From the NCBI GenBank assembly GCA_029239935.1, contig JARBTY010000061.1, positions 1 to 13,968 of the forward strand: a stretch of 13,968 nt of DNA, read 5' to 3'. Below, in pieces: positions 6,697 to 13,968 of the stretch (positions within the stretch are counted from its first letter, which is position 1; each line of letters begins with the position of its first letter). The notes below the pieces were generated by a model, which saw only the letters and a program-made list of their open reading frames with translations, was not told where the DNA came from and searched no databases. Position numbers and translations under genes: made by a program. This DNA is from Clostridia bacterium (GTDB lineage: Bacteria > Bacillota_A > Clostridia > Lachnospirales > Cellulosilyticaceae).

Positions 6697-7307
6697 TAAC
6701 TATAGGTACGTATTAATATTTTTACTCCCAGTACGACTAACACAACACCTACTAAACCATTCAGTATTCCAATGGTGAAAGGCGTCAGCCATTTCCCTGC
6801 AAAACCTGCCCCAGCTGCAAGCAGTGTTAAAAATACGCCAGTTGAAAAAACGGCTCCAAGACCAAATAAATACAGTTCTCCTCTGTTCATATTATCTTCT
6901 GCCATTTTTGTGGAAAAAACCCCCGCCCAAAATAAAATAGTCAGTGGATTGGATACCGTCAGAAGTACCGCCTGATAAAAAACCTGTGTACTCTCTAAAC
7001 CTGTCACAAGTTTTAAATCCGGTAGAATACGGATGCCAACGGAGCCTAAAACAGCGTTAACCCCAAATAGAATCACGACTACAGCGCCCACCGAACTAAG
7101 TTTTTTTTGTCTATCTGAGGATCTTAATAAAGCCCCTATGCCGCTTATGGCTGCAAAAATAAAAAGTGCATCGATTAAAGTAACCCCCACTACCCCCGTT
7201 ACTGCACCCCAAAACCCTTTTAACAGTGCCGTTTGAAAAATAAAAACACATACCGGCCCCACAGCCAGCTGCAGCATCATGCCAAATCTGAATCCCTTAA
7301 ATAACAT
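6684..7307 (-). CDS. LysE/RhtB-family amino acid exporter
   Basis: A 207-residue hydrophobic protein with about six membrane helices, the normal size of the LysE superfamily. The N-terminal signature GPVCVFIFQTALLKGFWGA (17-35) and the mid-protein NPLTILFWAGVF (about 119-130) are typical. Members export amino acids or related small molecules across the cytoplasmic membrane. The substrate cannot be read from the sequence. AAGGGGGAA precedes the ATG and contains the stop codon region of the upstream Lrp-type gene; the gap is 12 bases, so the two form one operon and the regulator probably senses the amino acid that is exported (known pattern for LysE with LysG or Lrp-like regulators). Its position just ahead of asr raises the option of a sulfur-containing substrate, which is only a guess. 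Confidence 0.88.
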   Translation of the reverse strand: MLFKGFRFGMMLQLAVGPVCVFIFQTALLKGFWGAVTGVVGVTLIDALFIFAAISGIGALLRSSDRQKKLSSVGAVVVILFGVNAVLGSVGIRILPDLKLVTGLESTQVFYQAVLLTVSNPLTILFWAGVFSTKMAEDNMNRGELYLFGLGAVFSTGVFLTLLAAGAGFAGKWLTPFTIGILNGLVGVVLVVLGVKILIRTYSYRQP

Positions 7308-7319
7308 GGTATTCCCCCT

Positions 7320-7760
7320 TTAAATCGTCATATTTTCTTTTAAAGATAAAAGTGAAATGATGGTATTGGTGCGGATGACACCCTTAATCTTTTTTAATTG
7401 ATTGGATAAAAAATGCTCTAGGGACTTGGGGTCTTCAACCAATACCTTAAGCAGGTAATCATATTCCCCTACCACATGATGGCACTCAAGCACTGACTGA
7501 TTATTAACAATATCCCTTCTAAATCCTTCAATATTTTCTGTTTCATCAATCGTTACAAAAACAAATGCTAGTGTCTTGTAGTTCATGCTTTCTCTATTCA
7601 CTTTGATTGTATATTGTTCAATGATTTTAGAAGCCTCCATTTTCCTAATCCGCTCACTGACGGCTGGAATGGACAGGTTAATAGTCTTACTTATTTCTGA
7701 AACAGTATACCTGCTGTTTTCCTTAAGCATATTCAAAATTCTCAAATCAATTTCGTCCAC
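7320..7760 (-). CDS. Lrp/AsnC-family transcriptional regulator
   Basis: A 146-residue protein of standard family size. Residues 1-50 form the winged helix-turn-helix (begins DEIDLRILNMLKENSRYTVSEI; recognition helix region NLSIPAVSERIRKME), and about 65-140 form the RAM ligand-binding and oligomerisation domain (FVFVTI, ECHHVVGEYDYLLKV, GVIRTNTIISL). Lrp-type proteins bind DNA as dimers to octamers and respond to amino acids. The start is GTG at 7760, supported by AAGGAGGG 7 bases upstream; there is no nearby ATG in frame. It leads the two-gene unit with the LysE-family exporter and likely regulates itself and that gene. Paired ACTTAAATT copies upstream could be its sites. Confidence 0.93.
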   Translation of the reverse strand: MDEIDLRILNMLKENSRYTVSEISKTINLSIPAVSERIRKMEASKIIEQYTIKVNRESMNYKTLAFVFVTIDETENIEGFRRDIVNNQSVLECHHVVGEYDYLLKVLVEDPKSLEHFLSNQLKKIKGVIRTNTIISLLSLKENMTI

Positions 7761-7777
7761 GATAGTTCCCTCCTTAT

Positions 7778-7815
7778 AATTTAAGTATTATTTTATCTAC
7801 AAATTAAATTTAAGT
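7778..7815 (-). repeat. Direct repeat ACTTAAATT flanking the lrp -10: possible Lrp sites
   Basis: Minus-strand ACTTAAATT occurs at 7807-7815 and 7778-7786, 29 bases apart, close to three helical turns. One copy overlaps the -35 and the other lies between the -10 and the ribosome binding site. Lrp proteins typically wrap several degenerate AT-rich sites, so autoregulation is plausible, but chance repetition in AT-rich DNA is possible. Confidence 0.35.
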
Positions 7816-7818
7816 AAA
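7790..7818 (-). promoter_or_regulatory. Putative promoter of the lrp-lysE operon
   Basis: TTTACT (7813-7818, 4 of 6) and TAAAAT (7790-7795, 5 of 6) on the minus strand, 17 bases apart. This ends about 30 bases before the GTG start. The surroundings are very AT-rich, which lowers certainty. Confidence 0.45.
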
Positions 7819-7914
7819 CATTTTTTAGAATTACCTTATATTTTTAATTTTTTTTACCTCTAACCTTATTTTTTAATCCTTAACCCTTTGTTATTCCTTT
7901 AAACTTTTGCACAC

Positions 7915-7961
7915 AAAAAAAACAGCAGAGAGATTTTTTGAAATAGATCTCCCGCCGTTTT
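7915..7961 (-). terminator. Rho-independent terminator after the GGDEF-EAL gene
   Basis: On the minus strand, AACGGCGGGAGAT (7959-7947) pairs with ATCTCTCTGCTGTT (7934-7921). This makes 13 pairs including two G-U and one bulged base, around a 12-base loop, followed by six more T (7920-7915). The gene ends 56 bases upstream at 8018. The 100 bases after it up to the lrp promoter are AT-rich with nothing else recognisable. Confidence 0.85.
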
Positions 7962-8017
7962 TATTGCCCTTGTATTTTATAAACAACTCTAGTTTGAGAC
8001 TCAAGTTCATATGTCTC

Positions 8018-10912
8018 TCAATCAACCTCTTGGTATACTTCATCTTTCTCTGTCACCTGCTGCAATAATATTTCCGCATCTGAAGCTGTTAGTGGTCTGC
8101 TAAACAAATACCCCTGGACTTTATCACACTCTTTTCTTTGCAATATGGTAAGCTGGTATTCATCTTCTACACCTTCTGCCACTACTTCCAGCTTCATTTC
8201 ATGGGCTAATTGGATAATGCCGTAAGCAATCGCTTGTTCTTTTGAGCTTGAACAAATATGATCAATAAAAGACTTGTCTATTTTGAGTGTGTGAATAGGC
8301 AGCCTTCTTAAATAGTTAAAGGATGAATAACCTGTCCCAAAATCATCCAAAGCAATCTTGATACCTATGGCTCTAAGGCTTTCTAAAATACTGACATTTT
8401 TCTCTAACGACTTCATTAACACCGTTTCTGTTATCTCAATTTCTAGGTATTGTGGCTCCAGCTCTGTTTCCTTGAGAATGTCTGTAATCATATTAATGAA
8501 GTTGCTTTGCTGGAACTGAACACTGGATATATTGACGGCTATCCCGTCAAACTCATACCCCTTGTCACGCCATTCCTTGTTTTTTAAACAAGCAGTCCTG
8601 AGACACCACTCACCAATTTCCTTGATCAGTCCACATTCCTCTGCTATTGGGATAAATTCCTTTGGGGATATAAATCCCATTTCCTCTGATTTCAACCTGA
8701 GAAGTGCTTCAAAACCTGTCATTTTATTTTGTTTGACATTGATTTGAGGCTGATAATAAACTTCAAAGGCATTATTCGTTAGTGCACTTCTTAAAATGGT
8801 CTCAATTTTTGTTTTACGCTTTAGCCCTTGATACATCTCATCATTAAAAAACGCGTATCTGTTTTTGCCGCTGGATTTAGCAGTATACATGGCAGTATCT
8901 GCATTTTTAAGGATATTATGAGTATGCTCCCCATCTTTATGATAAATAGATATACCGATACTTGCAGTAGTATAGATAAGCTTGTCCTGAACAACAAACG
9001 CATTTTCAAAAATACCGAGAAGTTTCTTTGCAAATATCGCTACTTGCTCTTCATTTTTTATATCTGGTTTTAAAACAAGAAATTCATCTCCTCCAAAACG
9101 GCAGACTGTGTCTTTATTTTTTACAATCTCTTTTAACTTTTGGGCAATGAGCCCCAGCAAGGCATCGCCGTAATCATGCCCTAGTGTATCATTTACATTT
9201 TTAAAGTTATCAAGGTCAATCAGCATAACTGCTCCTGCTATTGGCTGATCTTTTGCTTTCTTCAGTTCGACTTCTAATTTTTCCATAAATAAAACACGAT
9301 TAGGCAATTTGGTTAAGGTATCATAATATGCCATATATTTTATCCTGTGTTCTGTCTCTTTTCTCTCAGAGATATCTGTCATAGATCCAGCGACTTTAGT
9401 CACTTCACCTTTTATATCTCTTAATGCTTTTCCTCTGGTAAGAAGCCATTTATAGCTTCCGTCCTGCATTCTGATTCTGAACTCGCTTTTGTAATAGTCT
9501 GTATGACCTTCAAGATGCTGTCTCATGGTTGCTATCACCCGTTTAACATCGTTAGGGTGTATCCGTTTAACAATGGTTTTAAGAGATATCTTTTCCCCTG
9601 AATCATCGCCTGTCATCCCGTACCACTTATTGGATACATTAAAATCTTTTTTTCTATAATCCCACTCCCAAATCACATCATTGGCACCCTCAATAGCCAG
9701 TTTGTACTTCTCCTCACTTTTTCTTAGGTATTCTTCATTGACCTGAAGCTCTTCATACTGCGCCCGAAGCTCCTCTTCTGTCGCCGCCAGTTCTTCATAA
9801 ACTGAAGTAAGTTCCTCATAACTTAAATTAAGTTGACTGAGCATCACGTTAAAATTTCGAGAAAGCTGCCCAAATTCATCTTGAGACTCAAATTTACAAG
9901 TTGAAGTTAAATCTCCATTTGCCGCCTTATCCATGGTTTCCGTTAATTCACTGATAGGTTCGGTAATCGATTTTGAAAATTTGATACTGATTATAGCTGC
10001 TATTGTTATACACATTAACGTTGTTACGATAATAAGTAGTAGAACAAGTAGTGCTGGTCTACTCATCTCCAGCCTATCCTGCGCAAAAACAATCATCCAA
10101 TTAATGTCTGGGATAATGCCATAGGCCATATATTTTTCTCTGCCCTGATAGACGTACCTGCCTTCTCTTTCTAAAATTTCTTCCTTATTGTGAAGCTTTT
10201 TCACCACGCTCTGAATGGCTTCGTTTTCCACGTAAGTTCCAATCCTTGCAGCATCTGGATGTGCTATGATGACCCCTTCTGAATCTACAATATACGCATA
10301 CCCGTGATTTGACATTTCAACATTTGCAATCTTATTTTGGAAATACTGGAGTTTAATGGTGCTGCCAAAAAGCCCTATTACCTCTCCTACACTGCCCTGT
10401 ACAGGCACCGCCATAACTACAATTTTTTCCTCCCCATCATGATTGTACCTGCTGTCACTTATAACCGTTTTAGCCTCCATGACTTCTATGAAATACTCCT
10501 CATTTTTTATAAAAGTACCTATGAGGTCAGGGTTCGCACTTAATAAGATTCTGCCATGTCTATCCGCTAAAAATACATTGTCAAAATCTGATGACTCCAC
10601 TAACGTGTTTTCTAGTATGTCCTCAGCATCTTTTCTAACTTGTTCATCTACGCTCCCTATGCCTTGGTCTTTGCTGGTTATAAGAACATCCCTCATTTTA
10701 TTCATCTTAGACAAAAGTGTCACTTCTCTCAGTTGTGACTCTATAATATTATTCAAATTTTCATTTTCTATTGCAGATATAGCCCTTATTCTATTTTTAC
10801 TTATCTCTATCAATGTATTTGAAGTATAAATATATACAATAACACTCAGGAGCATTAAAGGAATAGAAACTAATGATATAATTGAAAGAGGAATTTTTTT
10901 TCTTAGCAGCAT
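8018..10912 (-). CDS. Membrane c-di-GMP enzyme: Cache-HAMP-PAS-GGDEF-EAL
   Basis: A 964-residue single-subunit receptor. There is a membrane helix at about 9-29, an extracellular double-Cache-type sensor at 35-280 (YAYIVDSEGVIIAHPD, MAYGIIPDINWMIVF) and a second helix at 287-310. Then come HAMP at 310-365, a Glu-rich signalling coiled coil at 365-405 and a PAS domain at 405-520 (ends VAGSMTDISERK). GGDEF is at 530-690 and EAL at 705-950. The cyclase motif is intact (GGDEF, 607-611), but the inhibitory RxxD site reads KNKD. The phosphodiesterase residues all look present: E735 in FEALLR, N794, E829, D856-D857, K877, E913, E916 and Q933. It may therefore make, break or switch c-di-GMP; many such fusions act mainly as phosphodiesterases. 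AAAGGAG precedes the ATG by 7 bases. It is a single-gene unit ending at a terminator. The ligand of the Cache domain is unknown. Confidence 0.94.
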   Translation of the reverse strand: MLLRKKIPLSIISLVSIPLMLLSVIVYIYTSNTLIEISKNRIRAISAIENENLNNIIESQLREVTLLSKMNKMRDVLITSKDQGIGSVDEQVRKDAEDILENTLVESSDFDNVFLADRHGRILLSANPDLIGTFIKNEEYFIEVMEAKTVISDSRYNHDGEEKIVVMAVPVQGSVGEVIGLFGSTIKLQYFQNKIANVEMSNHGYAYIVDSEGVIIAHPDAARIGTYVENEAIQSVVKKLHNKEEILEREGRYVYQGREKYMAYGIIPDINWMIVFAQDRLEMSRPALLVLLLIIVTTLMCITIAAIISIKFSKSITEPISELTETMDKAANGDLTSTCKFESQDEFGQLSRNFNVMLSQLNLSYEELTSVYEELAATEEELRAQYEELQVNEEYLRKSEEKYKLAIEGANDVIWEWDYRKKDFNVSNKWYGMTGDDSGEKISLKTIVKRIHPNDVKRVIATMRQHLEGHTDYYKSEFRIRMQDGSYKWLLTRGKALRDIKGEVTKVAGSMTDISERKETEHRIKYMAYYDTLTKLPNRVLFMEKLEVELKKAKDQPIAGAVMLIDLDNFKNVNDTLGHDYGDALLGLIAQKLKEIVKNKDTVCRFGGDEFLVLKPDIKNEEQVAIFAKKLLGIFENAFVVQDKLIYTTASIGISIYHKDGEHTHNILKNADTAMYTAKSSGKNRYAFFNDEMYQGLKRKTKIETILRSALTNNAFEVYYQPQINVKQNKMTGFEALLRLKSEEMGFISPKEFIPIAEECGLIKEIGEWCLRTACLKNKEWRDKGYEFDGIAVNISSVQFQQSNFINMITDILKETELEPQYLEIEITETVLMKSLEKNVSILESLRAIGIKIALDDFGTGYSSFNYLRRLPIHTLKIDKSFIDHICSSSKEQAIAYGIIQLAHEMKLEVVAEGVEDEYQLTILQRKECDKVQGYLFSRPLTASDAEILLQQVTEKDEVYQEVD

Positions 10913-10957
10913 AGGCTATCTCCTTTATCTTACGAAACGATTAAAAATTTTAATTCA

Positions 10958-10986
10958 ATTATAATCCTTTTTTTCACTTTTTTCCA
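10958..10986 (-). promoter_or_regulatory. Putative promoter of the GGDEF-EAL gene
   Basis: A perfect -10 TATAAT (10958-10963) with TGGAAA (10981-10986, 4 of 6) 17 bases upstream on the minus strand. The 139-base gap to the next gene shows no clear terminator for the metallopeptidase-like gene, and no c-di-GMP riboswitch was recognised in it. Confidence 0.5.
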
Positions 10987-11051
10987 TTATTTTCATCAAA
11001 TTGTTACTTGTAATGTCTATTTAAAATTTTCTTAATAGTCTATTCTCTATT

Positions 11052-11495
11052 TTAGTATTCTTCTACTTCCCATTCATCTTCCCATCCCATTATCTTTTTG
11101 ATGGCACGGGCATGTTTTTTCATAAAAAGAGTCGCAAATGCGTCTGCATCCTCTTCTGTCATTGGTTTGCCTGTTTTATATTGAAACCTATGTCTTAACT
11201 CATGGCATAATGCATGGAGTGAATAAAGCTGAAAGCTTTGCTGATCATCTCCATCATCATTTTCCGAAAACACAAAAACACATACCGTATCTGTGTTCAA
11301 AATATAAAGTCCTTCTGTTTTTCCTAATAACACCTCAAAAACCGATAGACCCACAGGCCCCATATTCCTTAATACATCCATGCGCTTTTCATAAATAATA
11401 ATCGTCCTAGGTCTATAGGTCTTCTCAAATAGATTCAAGAATTTCTTGATTCTCTTTTTACTCAGATAATATTCTCTATGATTAATGATTTCCAT
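11052..11495 (-). CDS. Small HExxH zinc-metallopeptidase-like protein (zincin), function unknown
   Basis: 147 residues, not matched to a named gene. The core is H98-E99-L-R-H102 in ALCHELRHRFQ, followed by E114-E-D-A-D-A-F-A. This is the order of zinc ligands seen in ImmA/IrrE-type (M78-like) zincins, where two His and a later Glu hold zinc and E99 acts as the base. The N-terminal half has a basic helix (SKKRIKKFLNLFEKTY) and alternating strands; the C-terminus is acidic (EDEWEVEEY). There is no signal peptide, membrane segment or helix-turn-helix, so it is probably cytosolic. AAGGAG is 8 bases before the ATG, and only 12 bases separate it from the upstream diguanylate cyclase gene, so they are co-transcribed. 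It could process a regulator or simply be a structural relic; activity is inferred from the motif alone. Confidence 0.78.
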   Translation of the reverse strand: MEIINHREYYLSKKRIKKFLNLFEKTYRPRTIIIYEKRMDVLRNMGPVGLSVFEVLLGKTEGLYILNTDTVCVFVFSENDDGDDQQSFQLYSLHALCHELRHRFQYKTGKPMTEEDADAFATLFMKKHARAIKKIMGWEDEWEVEEY

Positions 11496-11507
11496 TTTGA
11501 ACTCCTT

Positions 11508-13055
11508 CTAGCGGGAATATTCTATCGCATCTCTTCCGTTTTGTTTTGCTTTATATAATAATGCATCGGCACCTTTAATAAGTTCTAAATAATTCTCTTG
11601 TTGTAATTCTTTAATCCCTATACTTACTGTTACCATGACATCCTTATCAAATTTAAAATGACTTATCTGTTCTTTTATTTGTTCGCCCACCTGACATGCC
11701 GCTTCAATATCCATTTGTGGGAAAATCCCAATAAACTCTTCGCCTCCAAATCTTCCAACATGCCCTTTATCATTAATGGTGTCTGTCAAAATACCTGAGA
11801 TTGTTTCAAGTACATAATCCCCAAATGGATGTCCATAGGTATCATTAACATCTTTAAAATAATCAATATCCATCATCATAAGAGATAATGGGATAGCTTT
11901 TACTCCTTTTTGGGATTGAATAACTTCCTTTTCAAGAAGCTCTATCGCATACTGATGATTATAAAGTTTCGTCAAACTGTCCCTAATGGCCTTTTCCTGA
12001 AGTTCTTCATTTTTTCTTTGTAACTCATGGAGTATTGTCATGTCCTGTATCACTAAAATAACACCTAAAAAATCATGGGTGTGACTATCAAAAATATCTT
12101 TGCTTATAATCTGAACCGGAATAAGATCTCCTGCCTTATTTTTCAAATGAATACCATGATGTTTTTTATGCATCAGTTTTATTTCTATTGAATGAAAAGG
12201 CAATTTATCCTGTTCTGCATCATGAAGTATCTTCTCAATAGGCTGTCCTAAGAGTTCTTCTTTTTTTAAGCCTAGTAATTCTAAGATATGAGGAGATACC
12301 CTTATCATTTCTCTTTTTTCATTAAGAACTATGACCAGATTCAGCATCTCAGTCGTTATTTCTTCAAATATAAATTGCTCTGGAAGCTTCAAAAACTTAT
12401 ATTTTGTAATCACCCGATAAATTCCTAAAATCATAATAACAGCATATAGTTGTCCCATAAAAGGCAATTTTATATTTGTTAGCTTTGGAAGTATGTCTTG
12501 TGTTAAAAGATTTAAAATGAAAGGTACAACACTGCAAACTACCAGTATAAAGGACTGCTTTTTTATTCTTACACTGGTTGATTTGATGCCCCAATGTAGT
12601 ATACAAACTATACTTAATGACAATACGATAAAATTATGCCAAAATTGCCCTATGTAAAATAACTGTGCTATAAATTCTGGGGTTTTTATACCTTCCCCAA
12701 ATAAAAATACTGCTATAAAAAAGAAACTAAATGCAGGTAAGAAAATAAGCCCTTTGACTACTTTTTTAACTGCCCACTTATTTTCGGTAATCAGCAGGAC
12801 TAAATATAAGGACAGTGCACCAAAGCTGCACCACCCTATAGCAGATATTTTGTTCCAAATTAAAAAAACACGGTTATCATATGCACAATAGGCAAAAGCA
12901 TAAGCAAAAGACCAAATTCCGTAACTTATACAGAGCAACAAAAAAATTTTATGTATGGCAGATTTTTTATTTTGTCTCATTGTATAAATGCCAATGTACA
13001 AATAAATATATACGGCAACTAACGAGAAAGCTGAAAACAAGCTATTTATATCCAT
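11508..13055 (-). CDS. Seven-helix membrane sensor diguanylate cyclase (7TM-PAS-GGDEF)
   Basis: 515 residues. About seven membrane helices fill residues 5-217, resembling the 7TM sensor module found in front of some histidine kinases and cyclases. A PAS domain follows at about 232-340 (LVIVLNEKREMIRVSPHILELLG, ending VILVIQDMT). A short coiled linker (ELQRKNEELQEKAIRDSLTKLYN) leads to the GGDEF domain at 355-512. The active site reads GGEEF (437-441), and DIDYFKDVNDTYGH is intact, so it should convert two GTP to c-di-GMP. The position of the RxxD inhibitory site is not conserved (NDKG), so classical product feedback is unlikely. AAGGGGA lies before the ATG. It is the first gene of a two-gene unit with the small zincin. 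The input signal is unknown; it may be a small molecule in the membrane or outside. Confidence 0.92.
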   Translation of the reverse strand: MDINSLFSAFSLVAVYIYLYIGIYTMRQNKKSAIHKIFLLLCISYGIWSFAYAFAYCAYDNRVFLIWNKISAIGWCSFGALSLYLVLLITENKWAVKKVVKGLIFLPAFSFFFIAVFLFGEGIKTPEFIAQLFYIGQFWHNFIVLSLSIVCILHWGIKSTSVRIKKQSFILVVCSVVPFILNLLTQDILPKLTNIKLPFMGQLYAVIMILGIYRVITKYKFLKLPEQFIFEEITTEMLNLVIVLNEKREMIRVSPHILELLGLKKEELLGQPIEKILHDAEQDKLPFHSIEIKLMHKKHHGIHLKNKAGDLIPVQIISKDIFDSHTHDFLGVILVIQDMTILHELQRKNEELQEKAIRDSLTKLYNHQYAIELLEKEVIQSQKGVKAIPLSLMMMDIDYFKDVNDTYGHPFGDYVLETISGILTDTINDKGHVGRFGGEEFIGIFPQMDIEAACQVGEQIKEQISHFKFDKDVMVTVSIGIKELQQENYLELIKGADALLYKAKQNGRDAIEYSR

Positions 13056-13135
13056 AAACTTTCCCCTTCAAAAATTTTATATTATCGAAAATGATACTTA
13101 AATAATAATTTTTATTGAATATAACTACAATATTC

Positions 13136-13164
13136 ATTATAATATAAACTTTTACTATTTTAAA
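13136..13164 (-). promoter_or_regulatory. Candidate promoter of the 7TM diguanylate cyclase operon
   Basis: TATAAT (13136-13141) with TTTAAA (13159-13164, 4 of 6) at 17 bases on the minus strand. This 130-base stretch is almost pure A and T, so other pairs fit nearly as well (for example TATTAT with TTGTAG, also spaced 17). Confidence 0.35.
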
Positions 13165-13190
13165 TATCTTTATATTATTTCTTATAAATT

Positions 13191-13242
13191 TTATCACAAA
13201 GGGCTGTGAACCTTTTAAATGGTCCACAGCCCTTTGTGATAA
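13191..13242 (-). terminator. Long 22-bp stem-loop after pyrE, probable terminator
   Basis: The arms 13191-13212 and 13221-13242 pair over 22 bases around an 8-base loop (TTTTAAAT). On the minus strand the only irregularity is a G-U pair; on the plus strand the same position is an A-C mismatch, so the structure is best formed in minus-strand RNA, the direction of pyrE. It starts 41 bases after the pyrE stop. The expected T-run is weak: TTTGTGAT lies inside the stem and AAAATTT follows it. It may act as a terminator or as a 3'-end stabiliser. Confidence 0.6.
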
Positions 13243-13283
13243 CGCCTATACATTCTATACTTACTATGATGCTAGTTGGCACC

Positions 13284-13955
13284 TTATTTTACACAGTATT
13301 CCTCAAGATAAGCTTCCATTCTTGCTTTCATCTCATCATCAATAACGACCTTGCCATCAATGGGTACATTGTGAAGGGTGTCTATAATCTCGCGGACAGT
13401 GACAATCGGATAGGTCTTAATCCCAAATTCATCATAGATTTCCTGAATAGCCGTTTTATTCTGCTGTCCTCTCTCCATTCGGTCTACAGAGATAATAAGC
13501 CCTGCAATTTCCACATCGGCCGCTGCTTTTAAAATAGGCAGACATTCTCTAATAGCAGTTCCTGCTGTAATGACATCTTCAATCACTAAAACCGTGTCCT
13601 TATCCTGTAATTTGTACCCAACCATCGTACCACCTTCACCATGGTCCTTAGCTTCTTTTCTATTAAAGCAATAATTGACGTCTTTTTCATATTTGTTAGA
13701 CAAAGCAATGGCTGTGGCCACTGATAAAGGAATGCCTTTATAGGCTGGACCAAATAAAGCCGTCACATCTTCCTCCATATTTTCCTGAATACAACTGGCA
13801 TAAAACTCACCTAAACGTGCTGCCTGAAACCCTGTTTTATAGTTGCCTGTATTAACAAAATACGGTGTTTTACGTCCGCTTTTAGTGGTAAAATCACCAA
13901 AAGTAAGTACCCCTGATTTTACCATGAATTCGATAAATTCTTTTTTGTAACTCAT
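13284..13955 (-). CDS. pyrE: Orotate phosphoribosyltransferase
   Basis: A complete 223-residue protein. It joins orotate to PRPP to make orotidine 5'-monophosphate, the fifth step of UMP synthesis, in the cytosol. The PRPP-binding signature is VLVIEDVITAGTAIRE (122-137). The flexible catalytic loop contains NRKEAKDHGEGG (98-109), and FGPAYKGIPL (68-77) contacts the substrate. The N-terminal hood includes the FTTKSGRKTPYF stretch. Length is typical of the long clostridial PyrE type. GGAGGA lies at the very end of the window, 7 to 8 bases before the ATG. Other pyr genes (pyrF, pyrD, pyrK) are expected beyond the right edge; none lies downstream, so pyrE is probably the last gene of its operon, closed by the long stem-loop. 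Confidence 0.97.
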   Translation of the reverse strand: MSYKKEFIEFMVKSGVLTFGDFTTKSGRKTPYFVNTGNYKTGFQAARLGEFYASCIQENMEEDVTALFGPAYKGIPLSVATAIALSNKYEKDVNYCFNRKEAKDHGEGGTMVGYKLQDKDTVLVIEDVITAGTAIRECLPILKAAADVEIAGLIISVDRMERGQQNKTAIQEIYDEFGIKTYPIVTVREIIDTLHNVPIDGKVVIDDEMKARMEAYLEEYCVK

Positions 13956-13968
13956 CTATTTTCCTCCT

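Noticed and set aside
10443..10829. A 128-codon plus-strand open frame
   Set aside because: It lies wholly inside the Cache region of the GGDEF-EAL gene on the opposite strand, shows no family motif and has no convincing ribosome binding site.
10913..11051. c-di-GMP riboswitch upstream of the GGDEF-EAL gene
   Set aside because: The region is short and AT-rich; I found no GEMM-type conserved core or paired helices.
13042..13227. A 61-codon minus-strand frame between pyrE and the diguanylate cyclase gene
   Set aside because: It begins inside the long stem-loop, runs through nearly pure AT DNA as Ile/Lys/Asn-rich sequence and has no ribosome binding site.

Overview
This 13,968-base window looks like a piece of a low-GC anaerobic Firmicute chromosome, most likely class Clostridia. 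The grounds are the AT-rich intergenic DNA, strong AGGAGG-type ribosome binding sites, GTG and TTG starts, an AsrABC dissimilatory-type anaerobic sulfite reductase, a stand-alone rubredoxin and large membrane c-di-GMP proteins. I cannot name the genus. All twelve genes I support lie on the minus strand, so transcription runs from right to left. I see no tRNA, rRNA, CRISPR array, insertion sequence or phage gene. No gene-free stretch exceeds about 260 bases.

Right to left: pyrE (13284-13955) is the orotate phosphoribosyltransferase of pyrimidine synthesis and is followed by a 22-bp stem-loop. Next is a c-di-GMP block. A seven-helix membrane sensor with PAS and GGDEF domains (11508-13055) sits 12 bases ahead of a small HExxH metallopeptidase-like protein (11052-11495). 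Then comes a 964-residue Cache-HAMP-PAS-GGDEF-EAL protein (8018-10912), which ends at a good intrinsic terminator. After that an Lrp/AsnC regulator and a LysE-family exporter form a two-gene operon (6684-7760).

The central block is asrA-asrB-asrC followed by a formate/nitrite-transporter-family channel (3055-6633). AsrABC reduces sulfite to sulfide. By analogy with the clostridial hydrosulfide channel, the FNT protein probably exports HS-. A perfect 11-bp inverted repeat overlaps the putative asr -10 element and encloses the asrA ribosome binding site. It is the most striking unexplained regulatory structure here. A rubredoxin gene with its own strong promoter and a terminator follows.

At the left end is a three-gene phospho-signalling module: a divergent Ser/Thr kinase with a zinc ribbon and an FHA-like tail, a von Willebrand A protein with an intact MIDAS motif, and a PP2C phosphatase cut by the window edge. 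This composition matches the TerY-P triad described for tellurium-resistance-type stress systems. No TerD-type gene is visible, and the neighbourhood to the left is unseen.

The best candidates for something undescribed are the asr leader/operator palindrome, the coupling of a small zincin to a diguanylate cyclase, and the role of the kinase/vWA/phosphatase triad. None is proven by sequence alone.
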